From: Trichopria drosophilae
Taxonomy: Eukaryota; Arthropoda; Insecta; Hymenoptera; Diapriidae
Direction of reading: 5' to 3'
NCBI GenBank assembly: GCA_030407085.1
Contig: CM059582.1
Span: 132,745,501-132,809,500 of the forward strand
Length of the DNA stretch: 64,000 nucleotides
Shown here: positions 37,101-47,123 of the stretch, in pieces
Numbering within the stretch: the first letter of the stretch is position 1
Layout of the letters: every line of letters begins with the position of its first letter
The notes under the pieces: generated by a model
The model's input: only the letters and a program-made list of their open reading frames with translations
Database searches by the model: none
Told to the model about the DNA's origin: nothing
Program-made: the position numbers and the translations under genes

Positions 37101-38156
37101 TCAAAAAATTCATCATCAAAAGTTTCACATTTGAATGAACACCCATCATCGATAAAACGATCTTGTGTCTTAACGCATTCACCCTCCCCGAAACATTCTA
37201 AGGAAAGAAATCGTTCACGAACCCCCTTGTTTAAAGGTTCATCCTCTTTGAAACAATCGTCGTCAAAAAGTTTAACATCACGTTTATCTAAACAATACAC
37301 GTCACCAAGACATTCCTCCAAGACAGTACGTTCAGATTCGCACATACGTGAACGTTCATCCTCTTTGAAACGATCTGCTAGCTCGGAATATTCACCCTCT
37401 CTCAAACAACCATCAAAAAGTTCTAGGTCACATTTATCTAAGTTTCATCTAAATTCATCTTCGCCAAGACAATCGTCCAAGGCAGAACGTTCAGACTCAC
37501 GCATATGTAAACGTTCATCTTCATTAAAACGGTCTTATAGCTCGGAATATTCATCTTCTCCAAAACAGTCATCCTCTAAAGGCTCAATCTCTCACTTTTA
37601 TAAACATCCATCAACTTCAAAACGATCGTCCTGCAGAAAACATTCATCCTCAACCGTATCAAAACGTTCACCTTCTCTTCAACAGATGGACACAATAAGC
37701 TATTCGCCATCCCCAAAACGGTCCAAAAGGAAAAATCATTCACGTTCCCCTAAGATAAACCGATCACCATCGCCAAAACATTCGTCCTTAGAGTATTCGA
37801 GGTCGTACTTGCACAAACGCAAATTGTCGCCGAAACAATCATCCAAAAAATGCCGTTCACGCTCGCCCATGCCGAAACGTTCACCTTCGCTAGACCGGTT
37901 GTACATGTCAAAATATCCGTTGCCCCGGATACGACCAAAAAACAGATATCGTTCACGTTCCCCTATATTAAAGAGATCGTCATCATTTAAACATTCGTCC
38001 TCAGACAGTTCGCGGATCCATTTGCACGAACGTAAACGACCGTCCAAGAAAAATCGTTCACGATCGCGCATATATGAACGTTCACCCTCGTCAAAACGAC
38101 CATATGTTACAAAATATTCACCTTCACTCAAATGGATCGAAAAATCTACGCATTAG
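37101..38156 (+). other. In-frame SR-rich extension after TAG
   Basis: Directly after the TAG of BEN gene 3 the same frame stays open for 351 codons. Its composition is that of an RS-type domain: repeats such as 'SSLKRS', SPSPKHSK, 'RSRSP' and 'KRSPS', dominated by serine, lysine and arginine. No intron with good splice sites would remove the TAG. Either the gene was recently truncated by a nonsense change, the stop is read through, or the TAG is an assembly error. The long leftward frames over the same DNA are composition shadows. Confidence 0.65.
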
Positions 38157-38241
38157 TCTTGTGACACATATTGTGGCTATTAATTTATTTATCACCTATG
38201 TTTACTTTGATTAAGTTCTATCTTTACGTGTAAAGTTGGAA

Positions 38242-38247
38242 AATAAA
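38242..38247 (+). terminator. Poly(A) signal AATAAA
   Basis: First AATAAA after the end of the SR-rich frame (stop at 38156), within AAATAAATAAAC. Its position fits a transcript that includes the extension rather than one ending at the TAG 1.1 kb upstream. Confidence 0.5.
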
Positions 38248-38385
38248 TAAACTTCATTCGTTTTCAATACGTATTTTAAAGTGTTTAAAAAAATGTCAGC
38301 GTATGTAATTTTTACCGTTAATCAATATTGAGTATTACGAATCATTTTCCAGATATTTTTTTAAGGTCCTCTGAACGTGATGAAA

Positions 38386-38735
38386 AGCTAGAAAACTTTG
38401 CTCAGTTAACATTCATTTCCTAGACATTTTTTCAGGATTTCTTTGCAGAAATAGGTTTGTCATCACTAGGACTCCCGGGTTAAGTAATACCATCAAGATT
38501 CGTTGTTTACAATAAGAAAAATTAAATCTAAAAGTTTGATTTCTGACGTTCCTATTTTTAGGTTACGTCAAACGTTAAACTTTTTGGTTTAATTTTTCGT
38601 ATTTATAAGCAACAAATCTTGATGTTATTACTTCACTCGACAATCCTTTTGATAATGAACCTTTTTCTGCAAAGAAATTCCGAAAAAAAATGTCTGGGAG
38701 ATGAATGTTAACCGAAATAAAAGTTTTCTCGCTCA
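38386..38735. repeat. Inverted duplication (palindrome) with about 165-bp arms
   Basis: The left arm contains GTTAACATTCAT.TCC, AGACATTTTTT, 'GATTTCTTTGCAGAAA' and 'AATACCATCAAGATTCGTTG'. The right arm read in reverse complement has the same order with small differences. Each arm encodes a similar peptide fragment (leftward copy: 'FFRNFFAEKGSLSKGLSSEV'). The source gene is not recognised. It lies 200 bp outside the Polinton left end. Confidence 0.7.
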
Positions 38736-38944
38736 TTGGCAGACACGAGGGCCTCAAGGAAAAAATATTTCTTATTTTATTGTATATCGAATAAGTAATT
38801 TTTAATAAAAATTAATATTAAGAAAGTAGTAAAAAAAAATCCAGGGTAATGAATGAGTTCTACAGTTATGTCTTTTCAAATTTAATATGAATATTGCTTG
38901 TAGTTAAATTTAAATATTATGGGCCCTATAGCGCTAGTAGTAAT

Positions 38945-39042
38945 GTGGGCACTATGGGCCGTCATAACAAACGTGACTCATCGAGGCCACTTACCTCTTG
39001 GAGCCCCGATGAGTCACGTTTGCGACGTCCCATAGTGCCCAC
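38945..39042. repeat. 98-nt hairpin at left Polinton tip
   Basis: GTGGGCACTATGGG pairs with CCCATAGTGCCCAC at the base, and AAACGTGACTCATCG pairs with CGATGAGTCACGTTT further in, leaving a loop of about 25 nt. The same structure exists at the right tip. Confidence 0.85.
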
Positions 39043-39063
39043 AGTAAACTAATCATGTGACAA

Positions 39064-39067
<4 letters not shown>

Positions 39068-39114
<47 letters not shown>
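39068..39114. repeat. (CT)n microsatellite in left TIR
   Basis: About 23 CT units; the counterpart in the right repeat is (GA)n at 56696-56740. Confidence 0.95.
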
Positions 39115-39118
<4 letters not shown>

Positions 39119-39895
39119 ATAACTCGGCTCGATTTAAAGTTACTTTAACGAATGATGGCAGATTTTGAAGGTTTTTTATAGAGCTACAACTTACCTCAAA
39201 GAGCATATTACCTGCAATGAATATTTCACCAGTTATCGATCTAAAAAGGGTAAAAATTGCCTTTTTTTGCAATTTTCGCGTCTAACTCGTTTCCATAAAA
39301 TGCTAGCGAAATATCATATAGAACAATGTTGTAGAGCTTGAAAAGGCGAAGAATTTGGCCCCTCATACGTTTCGTTCTGATAAAAATTGAGACCGTCGGG
39401 AGACGTTAAAAATCAGAAAACAGACGAAAAATGGATTTGGCATTACAAACACGTGTACCCGGCGATACGACTCGAGATTGACTAAGGGATCACCGATGCA
39501 TCTTACTACAATAGCACCGGTTGTCGAGAGAACACGTGCACTTCTTTTGAAATTCAGCACATTCCACGAAGGCACACATCTCGATGGTACAATGTAGAGA
39601 TATATTATGAGATGCACAATACTAAATATTTAAAATAAAGCTAATTACATTTATCGTTTACCGTCGAATTTATTATCGTTGAATTTTCAGTGTTTGTGAT
39701 CGTATATATGTTTTTTAATAAATAGGATTCTCAAGTTGTTGGTATAAAATATGTTAAGCTGTGAAAAATTACTTTTTATAAGCAATATTTTTATCGAGTC
39801 ACACGATGCAGAAGTTCAAGGTAAATATATTTTATTACGAGTAAACCAAAGAGAAGTAAATATAAAACCGCTAATATGTAATGTCTAGTAATTAC

Positions 39896-40769
39896 AAATT
39901 AATTGAATTATGTTGAGTAAAACTAATAATATTGCAATCAACTGATTTAAAAAACACACGTTAAAATGAATACAAGGCTTACATTTAATTTTCTCAAAAA
40001 CTCTGTCCAGTACATGTACTATTCAATTTTCTAATATTTATTATATTCTTTTTAGCAATATCGTGTTTTGTGTATAGGTGATAAATAAATACATACTATT
40101 TATTTATAATGATAGAATTATTATTTTCACACATTTTGACTTAACAATATTATTATAGTAATATTTGTTAACATATAAATATATTCCCATAAAGTCTATA
40201 ATTACATACAATATAAATTCATATTCTTGTAAATTGAAATTAACATCGTATATTCGCTGTTATTGTAAATTGTTTAACATCACTTTTTACAATTCGTTTA
40301 ACTTGTCAACAGTACTATCTAAATGTAAATTTAATGTAAATTAATTGAATTATGTTGAGTAAAACTAATAATATTGCAATCAACTGATTTAAAAAACACA
40401 CGTTAAAATGAATACAAGGCTTACATTTAATTTTCTCAAAAACTCTGTCCAGTACATGTACTATTCAATTTTCTAATATTTATTATATTCTTTTTAGCAA
40501 TATCGTGTTTTGTGTATAGGTGATAAATAAATACATACTATTTATTTATAATGATAGAATTATTATTTTCACACATTTTGACTTAACAATATTATTATAG
40601 TAATATTTGTTAACATATAAATATATTCACATAAAGTCTATAATTACATACAATATAAATTCATATTCTTGTAAATTGAAATTAACATCGTATATTCGCT
40701 GTTGTTGTATATTGTTTAACATCACTTTTTACAATTCGTTTAACTTGTCAACAATACTATCTAAATGTA
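39896..40769. repeat. 442-bp direct tandem duplication
   Basis: Copy 1 from 39896 and copy 2 from 40338 begin AAATTAATTGAATTATGTTG and are nearly identical to 'AACTTGTCAACA.TACTATCT'. The second copy contains the 3' end of the last Polinton gene (stop at 40729); the first carries a duplicate of that gene end. The very high identity makes it recent, or an assembly artefact. Confidence 0.9.
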
Positions 40770-41481
40770 AAGTTATTAGTTCATAAAAAATGGCAAGCGA
40801 ACACTCTTTCGACAATATTTCACTTCTTGCAGGCATACACGTTGCTACAATATCATCGGTAAATGATCGTGTTATATCGCGCACTATTTTATTGGAAAAT
40901 ATCTGCACCTGAGCCTCGTAGGCACACCGCACTTTGTCTTCCACGATGCGTAAAACATCTCGTGCAATGAGACTGACGTCACTCCCAATTGTTACCAAAT
41001 AATCTATTTTTTTATGAATGCACCTCGAAACACCCACTAAACAGTCGAATGTTACCTGCTTTAGAATTAAGCACCTTCGAAAACGTTTCACAGACATACC
41101 ACCCACGGGTCGTTGGTTGTATTCTACTTCGATTGCTTTATCACCATGACTGTACGTAAAACGAACCGATCAACCTTCTCCATATATTTTTTGGCCTACT
41201 CTGATAGACCCATCATCATCGTTGAAAAATGATTCAATATGGCGGAAGTGATGTGCAAACTCGTACCATGACTTCGGCGTGAATGATATTCCGATGAAAT
41301 CGGTCCCAATTATCCGAATCACTGGTATATAAACGCGGTCCTCCAGATCTGAATATTCCAGCCCCACGAGGATTTTTTTTGTGTACGATTTATTTAGGCC
41401 GTAAATTGTGCCTATAATTTGGTGGGGTCCTTTCCCACCGTCGTCACGTATCGTTGATAGCACAGGTTTCGTGGTGGTCAT
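40729..41481 (-). pseudogene. Polinton protein of unknown function, in-frame TGA
   Basis: The last gene of the Polinton. It starts MTTTKPVLSTIRDDGG and runs 103 codons to a TGA at 41170-41172. The same frame then stays open for another 146 codons to 40729, ending DSIVDKLNEL. The two halves look like one protein of about 250 residues split by a nonsense codon. I recognise no domain. Its place next to the protease and capsid genes suggests a virion or assembly role, which is inference. Its 3' end is duplicated in the adjacent 442-bp repeat. Confidence 0.55.
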
Positions 41482-41887
41482 TTCGGACCGTTATTGTCTT
41501 CTAACCGAGAGCAAATTCACTGTACACCGTTCTGAGTAATTGTGATGAAAGATTGGGAAGTTGCAGGAGGTTTAATCTTCTCAGAAGAGCTGTTGTAAGC
41601 ATCGTGTCAGCATTTTTGGATGTGGTTATGTGTGATATTTAATATTCGCGCTCGTGAGGTATTTATGACATATTCAGCAAAATAGCATCGGCAAAACATC
41701 ATCAGCACTGTATTGAAAACAGTACTTAAAAGTCGTACCAATTATGTCATATTTTTATTTAACACCCAACATATTGGTATTATGCAGTATGCGTTTTTAT
41801 TCCTCGACTGCACATACTTCAAACATTTTATTTAAAAATAATATCTGAACGAGCTTTAGTGCTATTTCATCATCATATCAAATAGCG
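41482..41887. other. Gap between Polinton genes
   Basis: 406 bp without an open frame; it separates the protease from the last gene. It may hold the promoter of the latter. No motif identified. Confidence 0.4.
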
Positions 41888-42403
41888 TTAATATTTGGCA
41901 AATTTTGAATAACATCTTTGTAGGCATCGCATTGGGTTTATACCGGTGCCAATAAAGCCATTGTCTCTATTTTTATATTTAAGGTGACGCTTCGCAATCA
42001 TATCATTTTTAATCAGATCCTTAGAAAAATTATCGAGAAATACTTTGAGACCTAGACCGTCACCCATGTGGCGCAGAAACATTATACAAAATTGACCACA
42101 GACATCCGACGATTCACTTTGTATCTGTTGTGTATTCCATCGAAACTGACGACAATTGTTTTTCAATGATTTTATATGATCAGGTACGAAAGGTGGTAAT
42201 CCGTATCTGTCAAAATACAATGCATTGCCATAGATATCGGCATATATAGCCACCCAATGAGTACCTGGTTTTTTGTGACCATCTGTATTTAATACAAAGC
42301 ATGTAGGTTTACCCCAAACACGGGGTATTTGGTCCGCGGGAAATACACCTACGGTGTGGTGTTTAATTTCGGATATAGATTTTAAAATGTCTAAACTATT
42401 CAT
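41888..42403 (-). CDS. Adenain-like cysteine protease (Polinton)
   Basis: 171 residues. Matches the adenovirus/Polinton maturation protease: catalytic His49 in GTHWVA, acidic Asp65 in YFDRYGLPP, oxyanion Gln95 and nucleophile Cys102 in QSESSDVCGQFCIMFL. The order His-Asp-Gln-Cys and the spacing follow the family, which cleaves capsid precursors during virion maturation. The length is slightly below adenain's (about 200). The frame is unbroken. Its ATG overlaps the stop of the upstream gene by 4 bases, suggesting co-transcription. Confidence 0.9.
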   Translation of the reverse strand: MNSLDILKSISEIKHHTVGVFPADQIPRVWGKPTCFVLNTDGHKKPGTHWVAIYADIYGNALYFDRYGLPPFVPDHIKSLKNNCRQFRWNTQQIQSESSDVCGQFCIMFLRHMGDGLGLKVFLDNFSKDLIKNDMIAKRHLKYKNRDNGFIGTGINPMRCLQRCYSKFAKY

Positions 42404-43125
42404 TGTTCCAAAATTGTAGGTACTTTAAATGTATAAATCGGTGTGTCTACTTCGCTGATATCGTTGTTATTCCGACTCTCTATACGCATTGGCAGGTCTG
42501 CAAATGAACAATCACCCGTTTTTAGAGCAGACGTTTTATTATTGAGTTTACTATCACTAACGATAGCTCTATACGTGTTTGTAAGTGGATATTCCACTAT
42601 GTCCGGAATGTCCGTGCTATCACTTTCTTTATTCTTCACTAAATTCGCCGAAAGTATCCACAGTCGTAAACGATGTGCATTATTTAACGCACAAGTAAAG
42701 CGCAAATAGTTGAACTTGCATCCATGTTGTAGGCAGTAATTACCTGCCCAAGGTAGCTCGTCGAATGATGGGCAACTCCTATCTTCCTCCAAATTTATTA
42801 TATTGCGTGCGGTCACCTTGTTTAGGAGCATCCACTTTTCTTTTCCACGCACATATATATTTCGAGCACTTACCGTAACTTCTCGTAATTTTTTATATAA
42901 CGAGTTTTCAGGTACTTCACCGTCAAACCAGTCGAGACCATGATGGTTATGTGTTAACCAATTATTTTATTTCCTGGCTTCTCGGCACAACACATCGACT
43001 GAATATGGTGGAGCGACTAACCAGTGACCGATGAAGTCGTTATTCATAGACAAAACGGACACCTCTTTCGGTATCACTTTATTATTTATATCTTTAAAAA
43101 ACTGTACGTCAATCACTAGATCCAT
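42400..43125 (-). pseudogene. Conserved Maverick protein of unknown function, in-frame TAA
   Basis: Starts MDLVIDVQFFKDINNKV at 43125. The frame is interrupted by TAA at 42967-42969 (codon 53) and then stays open to 42400, giving about 241 codons. The start and the later 'NIINLEEDRSCPSFDEL' segment with Cys and His residues (YCLQHGC) recur, as I remember, in uncharacterised insect proteins linked to Mavericks. The function is unknown and I do not assign a fold. It lies between the major capsid protein and the protease. Confidence 0.6.
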
Positions 43126-43228
43126 TGTAATGTCTGTCGTGCGCCGTGGCTAAAAGACAACTGTACTTTCCAGTTAATGTTGGAATTTATAAGAATATGC
43201 ATACAGAGAGCCATCTGCAGGTATTAAT

Positions 43229-44548
43229 TCACGACTCAAAATCAACGACAACTTGCCGGGATGCATCGATTTCTAGTATATTTTCGTATTCAGCGTAAAC
43301 TATACAATTGACCGTACTTGCTAAAGCCGTTGCAAATCGTACTTCAATTCTGACGCTGCCATATCTGACTAAATTCCAATGAGTAGAATGACTAGCTGAG
43401 AGATCGGGTGTCAAATCGAACACGAAAAGGCAATATCCACCTGCATACCCGTCACGTGTGATGGAATTTCCTTCATTAAGAAAATGTATACCCGTCCCCG
43501 AGAATATTGTGTGGAAAGCGTCGACATAAAGATTTGACGCATTAAAATCGGGTTGTAATGGCTTCGAAGGTATCTGAGTACCATCAACATACAAACATAG
43601 AAAATTGATATTGAAATGTTTAAAGTTAAATGGGTTTAGCGTACGATCGCCATTGAAAGCTTTATTTTCTACAAACCCTACGACAACTCTTTTTGGCAAC
43701 TGTCCTAGTATAACATTGTCCAGAGTCTCCCCATGAATCCCGCTATGCATAGTTAAAGTCTTAACTTCAACTCTCGTCAAGGGATATTTCGCCGTTGTTT
43801 TCGATAGACTTTTGGCGTGCGCAAGCAGAACACCAGGATTAACTTTCACACGTCGTGCTAAAAGACTTGCTTCCTCAATACGAGCGTAATAATGACCCGT
43901 TTGATCCATGATGCAAAAGACATTTCGAGACTTTATGAGACGTACACGTACCTCCACACCATTTAGTAATAACTTTTCTTGATTAAATACATCGCAATGT
44001 AAATGGACAAGCAAATCTACTGTTTTTCCTGCGTTCACGATGTTGCGACGTTTAACGAGCCCCACATTATTATTAAACGCGTCCATATGATTTGGCGTGT
44101 CATCATACCATAAAACACTCGTTAAATGGGAACCTTTGGCAGCAGGACCATAATTTAACAGAGTTTCAATATATGATCTGTAGGCGTATGCGTTGTTTGG
44201 GGGGGAAACCGGTTTTTGATTAAAATAAACATCAACCTGGTTGAAAAGTGAATGCATAAAATTATTCACAGGTCCAATGGTGTCACGGTCTGTTTGTGGT
44301 ATATCATCCGGCATATCTTTGTCAGCGGCTAATGTTACACGCAAACTTAACATCGTGTGTGCTAGATCAATATATTCTTCTCCATTTCCAGGTAAAACAA
44401 ATTCAATCGGTTAATCATGAGACAGTGCCGACACGGGTTTATACTGTACCCAATGAGAACCCTCAATAATCGTCTGAGTAGGTGGTAGTGTAAACAGATC
44501 CAGTTCAGATTTCATGCATTCGCACGAATGCGTATGTAAAAGAGACAT
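43229..44548 (-). pseudogene. Polinton major capsid protein (double jelly roll), in-frame TAA
   Basis: Starts MSLLHTHSCECMKSELDLF at 44548. A TAA at 44411-44413 (codon 46) interrupts it, and the same frame then runs 394 codons to 43229. Sequence such as 'PVNNFMHSLFNQVDVYFNQK' and YRSYIETLLNYG is typical of the insect protein family often labelled F54H12.2-like, the Polinton hexon-type double-jelly-roll capsid protein predicted to form the icosahedral shell. Apart from the stop, the body is uninterrupted and of normal length for the family (about 440). Neighbours are minor capsid and protease genes. Confidence 0.85.
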
Positions 44549-44554
44549 TTTCTA

Positions 44555-45169
44555 TTATTTAAATATATCTGCTACTGCACGACTCTTATTTTTCTTTTTT
44601 ACTGTTTTTCGTCGCGTTCTTTTTGACTTCTGATTAGATGTTGAATATTTACGACTACTCCTTATTTTCTGATCTCGATGGGATTTCGCCTTCTTCCTTT
44701 TTTTCTTAGTCCTATTCGTGTTCAACTTCTTCGGAACTCTTGAATGGGGTTGAGTCAACCGAAAATGATAACGATTGTCGATTGTTGTGTTGTCCCCGGG
44801 TAAATGACCAACAATTGAGTATCGCGGAAATTTATACCCTGACCCCTCCATCATCTCATCAAATTTTTCTTCTACTTTCCTCTTTAAATTGGCCCCCGAC
44901 TCTTTGACACGACGCCGTATAGTCTCTTTTACCGGTGTATTGTTCGTCGCAATGTCGGACACAATGTTTAGACCCGCTCGTAATGCTTCTTTACCGACAG
45001 CTTTTGCACCTCGTGTAAAAAAGGGTATTACTCTTCTGAATAAACCACCAAGAAAACTACCGATGCCGTGTCCTCTCTGATACAGCGCTCCTCTGTACAC
45101 GCGGCCCACACCTCCCACATGTATATTACCTCCTATTTGGCTATCAAAGTATGCCACGTAATGAGCCAT
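44555..45169 (-). CDS. Basic virion-like Polinton protein
   Basis: 204 residues. The Gly-rich N-terminus contains YQRGHGIGSFLGGLFRRVIP, an amphipathic or membrane-active-looking stretch, then 'FFTRGAKAVGKEALRAG'. The C-terminal third is strongly basic (clusters such as TKKKRKKAK and RRKTVKKKNKSR). The combination resembles minor core proteins of adenovirus-like virions and recurs between the two capsid genes in insect Mavericks, as I remember them. A DNA-binding core role is an inference. The frame is intact. Confidence 0.65.
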   Translation of the reverse strand: MAHYVAYFDSQIGGNIHVGGVGRVYRGALYQRGHGIGSFLGGLFRRVIPFFTRGAKAVGKEALRAGLNIVSDIATNNTPVKETIRRRVKESGANLKRKVEEKFDEMMEGSGYKFPRYSIVGHLPGDNTTIDNRYHFRLTQPHSRVPKKLNTNRTKKKRKKAKSHRDQKIRSSRKYSTSNQKSKRTRRKTVKKKNKSRAVADIFK

Positions 45170-45180
45170 TTTAGCTACCT

Positions 45181-46031
45181 TTAATCAATACGTTTGAAAT
45201 GCAGTGTCACCGTCAGTGTACCGTAATCAAATGGGACATATTTTCCATATTCATCCCTTATATCTATTTCAATACTTTGGAAGGAACCGTTGAGCAGTGG
45301 TATATATACAGCAGGCGAAAAATTGCATATTCTTATATCTCCGTAAGTATAATCATCGTGTTTAAAGGGCACAGCCCGCAATAGACGAGTCTGAACATCA
45401 CCTGTGACATAAGGTTCGCAAATATCGCTGTACACCATTAGTATTGAAGGTAGAACACAGAATAGGTTTACAGGACGTATGCCGTAAATTAAAGTATTAT
45501 CACTCACGACTATCGCGTCGTTTTGCTTTTGAGAAGTGGGTGTACTATCAAAACCAAGTATCTTTCTTAATTTACCTGGTAGGTAAACTATGTGTTCTTC
45601 ATCCAGACATTCATCATCACAGATGCGTGAAATTGATGCGTAGCCACCGCGCCCAACACTAAATATCAGATGTCCTTTTATGCAAGGCAAGCTGTTAATC
45701 TCTTCGATTAAAGCATTAGCGCTCTTATAAACCCAGGTGCCATGTAAGACACCTGTACCGTATTTATCCTCTCACTTTTACTTTGCGTAGCTGATAATCC
45801 TATCCGTGTGGGGCGGTTCTTAAATCTCGTAAATCTAATACTTCTATCTTCTTCCTTAACAGAAATATGTTGAAAAGTCAAAGGTACTTGAATCTCTGTA
45901 AGTGCTACACACCACTTTCCTTGTAAACGCATATAGTGTGGTAATTGCGTAATAAAGTTGGTGGTTCTGTTATCAGTGTAAAGTTCCATACTGCTATTAC
46001 TTGGTAAAATAATATTAAATTCTTCCTTCAT
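45181..46031 (-). pseudogene. Polinton minor capsid (penton-like) protein, frameshifted
   Basis: The N-terminal part (45708-46031) begins MKEEFNIILPSNSSMELY, with 'FITQLPHYMRLQGKWCVALT', the usual start of the Polinton penton protein. The remaining 169 codons (45181-45690) are in another frame and end 'PFDYGTLTVTLHFKRID'. The shift lies between about 45690 and 45710. The single-jelly-roll penton would close the vertices of the capsid. Its ATG overlaps the end of the integrase gene by 17 bases. The total length (about 280) is normal for the family. Confidence 0.75.
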
Positions 46032-47118
46032 TGCGAATTTTTAACTGGTCTGCGCTAATCCAAGAATTAAACTTATCGGGATAACCCGACCAACGTACGA
46101 AATATTTTTTCTTTCTACCCACACCGACAGTTTTTAAAATTTTATCGACAACGAAAACTTCTGTATTCAAATCTTTTTGAACTCGACTTAATTCTTCCTC
46201 GTAAAAGAACCCGTCGATGTCTTCACCCTGGAGGTCTTCAAGTATGTAGACGATCGGATGTCGTGTGTTTGATACGCGTATAATTTTGAATAATTCTGTA
46301 GTCCATCCACCTTCGTAACCTTTTGCAAAGACATTCTTTGCTCGACTGATACGCACTAAGTCACCAACTCGATATTTAGGGGGTTTCGATGTCGGTTTCA
46401 AAGCACCATAGCGTTGAATAAGATTTGAACGAGCTTCTGCAGCATTATACCAATTAACGAGAGCTGGTACCATATTTGTACCCGAATGTTTGGAGTTGTT
46501 ATAAGATGTGACGATAGATTGTAACACATCCACGTAACGACGAGTATTTGTATGCGTGAAATAACGCCACAGTCTTTCCTTAAGCGTTCTTATAAAACGT
46601 TCGACAATACTGGCTTTAATGTCTGGATTACGAATATTTCTAAATCCTATATCCTTAGATTTTAACAGATTTTGCATATGATTACCGATAAATTCTTTTC
46701 CCTTATCTCTTTGAAGAGACGTCGGTTGTCTACCCCCACTTCTCAACAAAATTTGTTCGAAAGCCCTAGCAACGTTTTTCGATGTTTTGTCGCTTATAGG
46801 TTCTACCCAAGCATATTTTCTTAGTGTGTCAATTACCACCAATAAATAAGTATTTTTATTGTTATAAGTCTTTATAGAACGCACATCCATTAAATCGGCT
46901 TCCCAAACATCATCAATATTCCGCACATTATAAGAACGTCTGCGAAATATACGACGCGTACGACGATGCTGATTGTAAGCGTCTTGACCTTCTAACCACT
47001 CAGATATTTGATTGTATTGGAACTTTTTATTCGCCGCTTGGTACAAATTTCGAATTGAGCCTGTATATGCCAATGGCTGAGTAGAGTCATAATAAATCTC
47101 GTGTAGAATATTATGCAT
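46015..47118 (-). CDS. Polinton integrase (rve) with chromodomain
   Basis: 367 residues, unbroken. The N-terminal helical part is followed by the catalytic core: Asp75 in VWEADLMDV, Asp138 in SLQRDKGKEF and Glu173 in IKASIVERFIRTLKERLW, the D,D,E triad with 34 residues between the last two, as in Polintons. A C-terminal chromodomain has VFVVDKILKTVG and 'KKKYFVRWSGYPDKFNSWI'. It would cut and join the element's ends to new DNA; chromodomains can steer insertion to modified histones. It is one of the few genes of this copy without a visible break. Confidence 0.95.
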   Translation of the reverse strand: MHNILHEIYYDSTQPLAYTGSIRNLYQAANKKFQYNQISEWLEGQDAYNQHRRTRRIFRRRSYNVRNIDDVWEADLMDVRSIKTYNNKNTYLLVVIDTLRKYAWVEPISDKTSKNVARAFEQILLRSGGRQPTSLQRDKGKEFIGNHMQNLLKSKDIGFRNIRNPDIKASIVERFIRTLKERLWRYFTHTNTRRYVDVLQSIVTSYNNSKHSGTNMVPALVNWYNAAEARSNLIQRYGALKPTSKPPKYRVGDLVRISRAKNVFAKGYEGGWTTELFKIIRVSNTRHPIVYILEDLQGEDIDGFFYEEELSRVQKDLNTEVFVVDKILKTVGVGRKKKYFVRWSGYPDKFNSWISADQLKIRNEGRI

Positions 47119-47123
47119 TTTCT

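Larger units (their letters stand above)
38936..39945. repeat. Polinton left terminal inverted repeat
   Basis: Matches the right repeat in inverted orientation from the tip through the hairpin, the (CT)n tract, 'TTAAAGTTACTTTAACGAAT', the 'TACGTTTCGTT.TGATAAAAATTG' segment and 'TAAAATATGTTAAGCT'. At about 39805 it jumps about 1.3 kb relative to the right copy, from 'TTTATCGAGT' to 'CACGATGCAGAAGT', keeping only the 3' end of polymerase exon 2. It keeps about 70 bp near 39270 that the right copy lacks. Confidence 0.85.

Noticed and set aside
39068..39114. CRISPR-like or regulatory repeat at the CT tract
   Set aside because: Simple dinucleotide repeat without spacers; eukaryotic context.
39363..39617. 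84-codon frame repeated in both Polinton repeats (also 56316-56528)
   Set aside because: It is a frame across the inverted repeats, not similar to any known protein, and is broken differently in the two copies.
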